In this document: piece by piece, positions 59,170 to 64,000 of the stretch | Position numbering within the stretch: position 1 is the stretch's first letter | Layout: every line of letters begins with the position of its first letter | Assembly: GCA_964469525.1 (NCBI GenBank) | Contig: CAYXYU010000003.1 | Span: 62,001 to 126,000 of the forward strand | Origin: JABDCD01 sp964469525 | Lineage (GTDB): Bacteria > Pseudomonadota > Alphaproteobacteria > Rickettsiales > SXRF01 | Reading direction: 5' to 3' | DNA: 64,000 bases | Position numbers and translations under genes: made by a program | Notes under the pieces: model-generated | What the model was told of the DNA's origin: nothing | The model's input: only the letters and a program-made list of their open reading frames with translations | Database searches by the model: none

Positions 59170-59575
59170 GGCGCCCCTTATGGAATGACTTGGCCAGCGC
59201 CTTGCGTTCCTCCGGGGTGAACTGTGCGGCGACAGAGGCGAACGCCTCATGCTTGTTCTGTGATATTGTCGTATACACCGCGCCGATTTCCTTGCTCTTG
59301 GCGAGATAGGCCGCTTTGTCGAACTTTTCAGCGGTTAGCAGCGCTTTTTGCTCCTCGCGCAGCGCACGCGCTTTCTCCATCAGCCCGGCATTCTGGGTAC
59401 GGGCTTTTTCCATTGATTCGCGGAACAGCTTGGCCTTATCGTCCGGCAGCGCGGGGGCCCCCTTTTCCATATGCTGAGCTTTCTTCATGCCTTTGTCGGC
59501 AGGGGTCTCGGCGTAAGCGGCGCCGGAAAGCGCCAGCGACAGAGCGAGCGCGGTAAGCGGAATACGGATAGTCAT
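59132..59575 (-). CDS. Secreted Spy/CpxP-like periplasmic protein
   Basis: 147 residues from ATG 59575 (AAGGAGG five bases upstream; an earlier GTG exists). Signal peptide (IPLTALALSLALSGAAYA), then an all-helical Lys-rich protein with FTPEERKALAKSF near the end and a His-rich tail (HKGRHGKDRSHK). It resembles Spy/CpxP-type periplasmic chaperones or metal-binding sensors. It shows the same layout as the 57817-58251 product, suggesting that the two are paralogues bracketing the sigma/anti-sigma pair. Confidence 0.8.
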   Translation of the reverse strand: MTIRIPLTALALSLALSGAAYAETPADKGMKKAQHMEKGAPALPDDKAKLFRESMEKARTQNAGLMEKARALREEQKALLTAEKFDKAAYLAKSKEIGAVYTTISQNKHEAFASVAAQFTPEERKALAKSFHKGRHGKDRSHKRSGQ

Positions 59576-59578
59576 CAC

Positions 59579-59764
59579 ATCCTCCTTCAGGTTGGAACAG
59601 AAAGTCTCAAGTCAACTTCCTGTCTATGATACGACGGGTAGGGCAAAAGTCTACGCAAACAGATTAATCCGTGTGATATGCCCGTACTTCAGTGCCATAA
59701 CCCTTCCGGCAGAGCGATACGAATCATTGACGCTGCGGATTGCACGCCTTAAGACAGAAGCAGC
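59579..59764. promoter_or_regulatory. Divergent promoter region of ECF operon and GT41 gene
   Basis: 186 bases between divergent starts. The minus strand contains GGAAGTTGACTTGAGACTTT ahead of the Spy-like gene, with a TTGAC -35-like word. No clean ECF consensus pair can be assigned by eye. Confidence 0.35.
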
Positions 59765-61822
59765 ATGAACGCGGACACCGCAGCCAGAACCAGCGAGCCG
59801 GCCACACCCGAAGCGTGGTACGACAGGGGCGTTTTCCTCTGGCAGCGTGGCGACAAGGCAAGTGCGGTTGCCGCCTTCAACCAGGCGCTTAAGCTGAAGC
59901 CCGATTACAAGGAAGCCTGCGATGCGCTCGGCCGGGGGCTGCAGGAAACGGGGCAGCTTTCACTGGCGATCAAAATCTATGAGCATCTGCTGAAAATCGA
60001 GCAGGCGGCGGGAATGCATCGGCCATCGGCGCTGCTGGACGCGACCGGTGAAGCGGCGGCGAAAGACTGGTTCCACAAGGGCGAGGCGGCGCAGAAACAC
60101 GGCGATTTGCCCGCTGCCGAGTCGGCCTTCCGGCAGGTGCTGCTGGTGCGGCCGGACATGCCGCAGGCGCTGACCAATCTCGGCCTGGTGCTCGACCAGA
60201 TGCGCCGCCATGGCGAAGCGCAGGAGACACTGCTCTATTGCCTGCGCGTGCGGCCGGGCTTTACCGATGCGCTGAATATCCTCGGCAAGAGTTACGCTAC
60301 CGCCGGCCAGCCGCTGAAAGCCATCGCCAGCTGGCGGCAGATTATCGCGCAGGAATCCCGGCACCTGCAGGCATGGGCCAACATCGCCAAGGCCCTGTCC
60401 CTGCTTGGGCTGCTGCCCGATGCGATTGCCGCTTATGAACAGGTGATTGCCATCGATTCCCGCCATACCGAGGTCCTGCCGGAGATGCTCCAGCTGCTGC
60501 ACCATCTCTGCCGCTGGGACAGGGCAGAGCAAATTCGCGCCCTGATGCTGGAAGCCATGCGCGGCCGCCGCGAATGGATGGAGCCGTTCTGTGTTTCCGT
60601 ATTCTTTCCGGAGATGCAGCTGGAAAATGCCCGCCGCTATGCCGGGAAATTTCTGCCTTCAGGTGCCTATGACGCCTCGCGGCCGCTGCCGGCGGATACG
60701 CGCGGCGACGGGAAGCTGCGAATCGGGTATTTGTCTTCCGACCTGCATGACCATGCCACCACGCGCCTGATGGCTGGGCTCTTTGAGCAGCACGACGGAA
60801 GCCGGTTTTCCGTTTATGCTTATTCGCATGGGCGCGGCGATGCGAGCCCGATGCGAAAGCGCATCGTCGACGCCACCACCTTCTGCGATATCTGTGCCTT
60901 GAGCGATCAGGACGCAGCGGAACTGATTCGCAATGACGGCATTGATATACTGGTCGACCTCAAAGGCTACACGCGCGGCCAGCGCCTCAGCCTGATGGCG
61001 CTGCGGCCGGCGCCGCTGCAGGTGCATTATCTCGGCTATCCCGGAAGCACCGGCGCGCCCTGTATCGATTATTTCATTAGCGATCCGGTTGCTTCGCCCC
61101 CAGGCACAGAAGGAGAATTCTCCGAGTGCCTGATCCGCCTTCCGCACTCCTATCAGGTCAACGACCGGCTGCGCCCGCTGCCGACGCAAATGAAGAGCCG
61201 TTCCGAATATGGCCTGCCGGAGCAGGCCTTCGTATTCTGCGACTTCAACAGTTCCTATAAAATTACCCGCGATATTTTCTCTGTGTGGATGCGCCTGCTA
61301 ACGCAGGTCGATGGCAGCGTGCTTTGGCTGGCCGAGAGCTATTCGGAAGCGACCGTCAACCTGCGCCATGAAGCCGAGGCGGCAGGGGTAAGCGGCAACC
61401 GCATTGTTGCTGCGCCACAGGTACCGCAGGCCGAACATCTGGCGCGTTATGCGCACGCCGATCTGTGCGTCGACAGTTTCCCCGTCTGCGGGCATACCAC
61501 GGCGAGTGATGCGCTGTGGTGCGGCGTTCCGGTGGTGACAATGGCGGGCAGCGGCTTCATCAGCCGCGTCGCCGCGAGCCTGCTGCATGCGGTGGGGCTG
61601 CCCGGATTGGTGACGGAAGACCTGCCTTCCTATGAGGCACTGGCGTTGTCGCTGGCGCGCGACAGAAACAGGCTTGCCGCACTAAAGCAACATCTTGCCG
61701 AAGGGCGCATGGATTTTCCGCTGTTCGACTGCGCGCAGACCACGCGTGCGCTCGAAGCGGCGTACCTGAAAGCGGCGGAGCGCCATCGCACCGGGCTTGC
61801 TCCGGATCATTTTACGGTTTAA
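59765..61822 (+). CDS. TPR-containing glycosyltransferase family 41 (SPINDLY/OGT-like)
   Basis: 685 residues. The N-terminal ~270 residues form TPR repeats (AWYDRGVFLWQRGDKASAV, ALTNLGLVLDQMRRHGEAQE, AWANIAKALSLLGLLPDAIA). The C-terminal GT41 domain has RIGYLSSDLHDHATTRLMAG, LVDLKGYTRGQRL, VHYLGYPGSTGAPCIDYF, FCDFNSSYKI and DSFPVCGHTTASDALWCGVP. GT41 enzymes O-glycosylate proteins; in flagellated alphaproteobacteria TPR-glycosyltransferases can modify flagellins. The target here is unknown. rfbF follows after 27 bases. Confidence 0.9.
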   Translation: MNADTAARTSEPATPEAWYDRGVFLWQRGDKASAVAAFNQALKLKPDYKEACDALGRGLQETGQLSLAIKIYEHLLKIEQAAGMHRPSALLDATGEAAAKDWFHKGEAAQKHGDLPAAESAFRQVLLVRPDMPQALTNLGLVLDQMRRHGEAQETLLYCLRVRPGFTDALNILGKSYATAGQPLKAIASWRQIIAQESRHLQAWANIAKALSLLGLLPDAIAAYEQVIAIDSRHTEVLPEMLQLLHHLCRWDRAEQIRALMLEAMRGRREWMEPFCVSVFFPEMQLENARRYAGKFLPSGAYDASRPLPADTRGDGKLRIGYLSSDLHDHATTRLMAGLFEQHDGSRFSVYAYSHGRGDASPMRKRIVDATTFCDICALSDQDAAELIRNDGIDILVDLKGYTRGQRLSLMALRPAPLQVHYLGYPGSTGAPCIDYFISDPVASPPGTEGEFSECLIRLPHSYQVNDRLRPLPTQMKSRSEYGLPEQAFVFCDFNSSYKITRDIFSVWMRLLTQVDGSVLWLAESYSEATVNLRHEAEAAGVSGNRIVAAPQVPQAEHLARYAHADLCVDSFPVCGHTTASDALWCGVPVVTMAGSGFISRVAASLLHAVGLPGLVTEDLPSYEALALSLARDRNRLAALKQHLAEGRMDFPLFDCAQTTRALEAAYLKAAERHRTGLAPDHFTV

Positions 61823-61849
61823 AGTGGCGGCAACATCACGGGGGGCTGA

Positions 61850-62629
61850 ATGAAAGCGGTGATACTGGCAGGAGGCCTCGGCACCCGCATCAGCGAAGAA
61901 TCCCACCTGCGCCCCAAGCCCATGATTGAGATCGGCGGCAAGCCGATTCTCTGGCACATCATGAAGATCTACTCGCATTACGGTATCAACGATTTTTATA
62001 TCTGCCTGGGCTACAAGGGCTACGTCATCAAGGAATATTTTGCCAACTACCTGCTTCATCAATCGAGCGTCACCTATTTCGATCTCAGCCGCGATCATGT
62101 CGAGGTTCATCAGAAGGAAATCGAGCCCTGGCGCATTACGCTGTTCGATACCGGGCATGACACGCTGACCGGTGGGCGGCTCAAGCGCGTGCGCTATCTG
62201 CTCGGCAACGATGAAACCTTCTGCTGCACCTATGGTGATGGGGTAAGCGACGTGCGCATCGACGAGTTGCTCGCCTTCCATCAGAAACACGGAAAGCTGG
62301 CAACGGTAACGGCCATCCAGCCGCCCGGTCGCTTCGGATCGCTTCACTTGGAAAAGGACCGTGTGTGCGGTTTCAAGGAAAAACCGGCCGGCGACGGTGG
62401 TTGGGTGAATGGCGGGTTCTTTGTCTTCCACACCAGCGTCATCGACCGCTACATCGAAGGGGACGACACGTCGCTGGAAACCACTCCTCTTGAAGCCATG
62501 GCGCGGGAGGGACAACTTAAAGCCTGGCAGCATCATGGCTTCTGGCAGGCGATGGACACGTTGCGCGACAAGAATCATCTCGAGGAATTATGGCATGCGG
62601 GCGCGGCCCCATGGAAGCTGTGGAGGTAA
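61850..62629 (+). CDS. rfbF: Glucose-1-phosphate cytidylyltransferase
   Basis: Makes CDP-glucose from CTP and glucose-1-phosphate, the entry step to CDP-linked 3,6-dideoxyhexoses. 259 residues. Nucleotidyltransferase signature MKAVILAGGLGTRISEES, then RPKPMIEIGGKPILWHIMK and YGDGVSDVRIDELLAFH; GFKEKPAGDGGWVNGGFFVF closes the active site. Three bases separate its stop from rfbG. Confidence 0.95.
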   Translation: MKAVILAGGLGTRISEESHLRPKPMIEIGGKPILWHIMKIYSHYGINDFYICLGYKGYVIKEYFANYLLHQSSVTYFDLSRDHVEVHQKEIEPWRITLFDTGHDTLTGGRLKRVRYLLGNDETFCCTYGDGVSDVRIDELLAFHQKHGKLATVTAIQPPGRFGSLHLEKDRVCGFKEKPAGDGGWVNGGFFVFHTSVIDRYIEGDDTSLETTPLEAMAREGQLKAWQHHGFWQAMDTLRDKNHLEELWHAGAAPWKLWR

Positions 62630-62632
62630 AGC

Positions 62633-63685
62633 ATGTTCGGCGAATGCTATGATGGGCGCTCGGTACTGGTTACCGGCCATACCGGCTTCAAGGGCAGCTG
62701 GCTGGCGCTGTGGCTTACCAAACTCGGCGCCAAAGTGACCGGTATCGCGCTGCCGCCGGAGGCCGCGCCGAATCACTGGGACCTGCTGAAGCTCAAAATG
62801 CAAGATCATCGGCTCGACATCCGTGACGGCGACAAACTGAAGAAGGTGGTAACCAAGGCGAAGCCAGAGATTGTCTTTCACCTGGCGGCGCAGCCGCTGG
62901 TGCGGCGCTCCTACCGCGAGCCTCTGCTGACCTGGTCGACGAATGTCATGGGTACGGTGAACCTGCTCGAGGCCTGCCGCGATGTGCCGTCCTTGCGCGC
63001 CATCATCGTCGTTACTACCGACAAATGCTACGCCAATCGCGAATCCCCGCTCGGCTATCTTGAGACCGACCGGCTGGGCGGGTACGACCCCTACAGCGCT
63101 TCCAAGGCCTGCACCGAACTGGTAGTGGCAAGCTACCGCAGTTCATTTTTCAGTTCCGATGATGCGCCGCTGCTGGCCACAGCACGCGCCGGCAATGTAT
63201 TCGGTGGCGGGGACTGGTCAGAAGACCGCCTGCTGCCTGATCTGCTACGGGCGCTGGGCAAAGGCCAGTCGCTCATCGTCCGTTCGCCCGATGCGGTGCG
63301 CCCGTGGCAGCATGTGCTCGACCCGCTCGCCGGCTATCTCCGCCTCGGCCAGGAACTGCTCGCCGGCAATCGCGATGCCGCCGATGCGTGGAATTTCGGT
63401 CCCGACGAGGAGAGTACGCACAGTGTAAGCGAAGTGCTTGAGGAACTGCGCCAGCATTGGCCTGAACTGAACTGGCATACTGCGACCGAACCGCAGCCAC
63501 ATGAAACCATGATGCTTAAGCTCGACAGCAACAAGGCGCGCAGCCTGCTTGGCTGGAAACCGGCGCTGCCGCTGACGAAGCAGCTTGCCATGACCGCCGA
63601 ATGGTACCGCACCTTTACCGAAACCGGTAAGGCAATCAGCGCTGAGCAGCTCAAAAATTACATGGCCGCGGTAGACGCCGCGTGA
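62633..63685 (+). CDS. rfbG: CDP-glucose 4,6-dehydratase
   Basis: Converts CDP-glucose to CDP-4-keto-6-deoxyglucose. 350 residues, extended SDR. VTGHTGFKGSWLALWL is the NAD motif; VVTTDKCYANRESPLGYLET and catalytic YSASK follow. The C-terminal substrate region contains RARAGNVFGGGDWSEDRL-like sequence and RPWQHVLDPLAGYL. Its stop overlaps the GTG of the next gene (GTGA), so the set is a translationally coupled operon. Confidence 0.95.
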   Translation: MFGECYDGRSVLVTGHTGFKGSWLALWLTKLGAKVTGIALPPEAAPNHWDLLKLKMQDHRLDIRDGDKLKKVVTKAKPEIVFHLAAQPLVRRSYREPLLTWSTNVMGTVNLLEACRDVPSLRAIIVVTTDKCYANRESPLGYLETDRLGGYDPYSASKACTELVVASYRSSFFSSDDAPLLATARAGNVFGGGDWSEDRLLPDLLRALGKGQSLIVRSPDAVRPWQHVLDPLAGYLRLGQELLAGNRDAADAWNFGPDEESTHSVSEVLEELRQHWPELNWHTATEPQPHETMMLKLDSNKARSLLGWKPALPLTKQLAMTAEWYRTFTETGKAISAEQLKNYMAAVDAA

Positions 63686-64000
63686 ACTGCCGTCACTGCC
63701 GCGCCTCCCTTTCGCACGTATTCCTCGACCTGGGTGAAGCGCCGCCATCAAATGCTTATCTGTCCCGCTCCGATGCGGTGGAACAGCGTTTCCCCTTAAA
63801 GCTGTTCGTATGCGACCGCTGTTGGCTGGTGCAGACCCAGGATTACGCGCACCCGGAGGCGCTTTTTGCCAAAGACTATGCCTATTTTTCTTCCGTATCG
63901 AAAAGCTGGCTGGCCCATGCTGAGACGTATGCACAGATGATCGTTGCGCGGCTGGAATTGAATACAAGCCATTTCGTTATCGAAATCGCCGCCAATGACG
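63682..64000 (+). CDS. SAM-dependent methyltransferase with N-terminal zinc-binding domain, 3' end outside window
   Basis: Frame from GTG 63682, overlapping the rfbG stop, to the window edge (about 106 residues). It begins VNCRHCRASLSHVFLDLG, with APPSNAYL and a second CDRCWLVQTQD. The C-x2-C pairs and the SNAYL block are the Methyltransf_13 zinc domain found in sugar C-methyltransferases (NDP-hexose methylation). The last residues FVIEIAAND start the SAM-binding motif. Acting on a CDP-sugar made by RfbF/RfbG is a reasonable inference. A minus-strand frame covering this stretch is a shadow. Confidence 0.85.
   Translation, partial: MNCRHCRASLSHVFLDLGEAPPSNAYLSRSDAVEQRFPLKLFVCDRCWLVQTQDYAHPEALFAKDYAYFSSVSKSWLAHAETYAQMIVARLELNTSHFVIEIAAND

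Noticed and set aside
63245..63967. 240-residue minus-strand frame over rfbG and the methyltransferase
   Set aside because: The plus strand carries a full CDP-glucose dehydratase followed by a GTGA-coupled methyltransferase with zinc motifs.

Overview
The window is bacterial chromosome, GC-rich and densely coded, and its gene content points to an alphaproteobacterium. The supporting signs are a Usg-family protein, an aa3-type coxB-coxA-ctaB-ctaG-coxC-DUF983 cluster beside tldD, the lgt-midA-pgeF-ilvE cluster, a fused CoaBC, a malic enzyme fused to a phosphotransacetylase domain, and flagellar genes. I cannot place it below class. No rRNA, CRISPR array, recognisable prophage or IS transposase is visible.

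Layout. 1-7.3 kb is a flagellar block: fliD (3' part), fliS, a sigma-54 promoter, a fliK-like gene, flgD and flgE. 7.5-16.7 kb holds a small unknown gene, usg, tRNA-Lys(CTT), three arginine succinyltransferase (AST) pathway type genes (aldehyde dehydrogenase, astE-like, astB), an SDR enzyme, a LOG-family gene, an O-methyltransferase and recJ. 16.8-20.1 kb is a sulfate ABC transporter (cysT, cysW, a DUF486 gene, cysA), followed by pgsA. 21.2-25.1 kb is a minus-strand lgt-midA-pgeF-ilvE cluster with a YXWGXW-type protein downstream. 25.2-27.6 kb has unknown small genes and tldD. 27.6-34.2 kb is the cytochrome c oxidase cluster, with a foreign-looking membrane-protein gene inside it. 34.2-35.1 kb is an A/T-rich FRG-domain gene bounded by inverted copies of a dRS3-like repeat. 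35.1-46.0 kb holds maeB, an unknown gene, mutS, coaBC, dut, an rrf2 regulator, cysK, a ThiF/MoeB-like gene, an SH3 protein and a YceI protein. 46-57.7 kb is a minus-strand Pel exopolysaccharide operon (pelX-like, broken pelA, pelB, pelD, pelE, pelF, pelG) without pelC. 57.8-59.6 kb is an ECF sigma/anti-sigma operon bracketed by two Spy/CnrX-like periplasmic proteins. 59.8-64 kb starts a glycan cluster: a TPR-GT41 glycosyltransferase, rfbF, rfbG and a methyltransferase cut by the window end.

The most unusual layer lies between the genes. At least three families of palindromic intergenic elements are scattered through the window. One has GTCATYCC...GGRATGAC ends, one has CCCTCTCC...GGAGAGGG arms, and one is built from short tandem words with an inverted partner arm. 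Several lie directly against or inside gene ends. They appear to supply the N-terminal codons of recJ, ctaB, the DUF983 gene and the ThiF-like gene, and the last codons or stop of ctaG and a CoxF-like gene. Other points of note are a pelA reduced to its two ends with a frameshift at a C-run, an array of nine CGTTT-like words spaced 10-11 bp apart after pgsA, and the FRG cassette.
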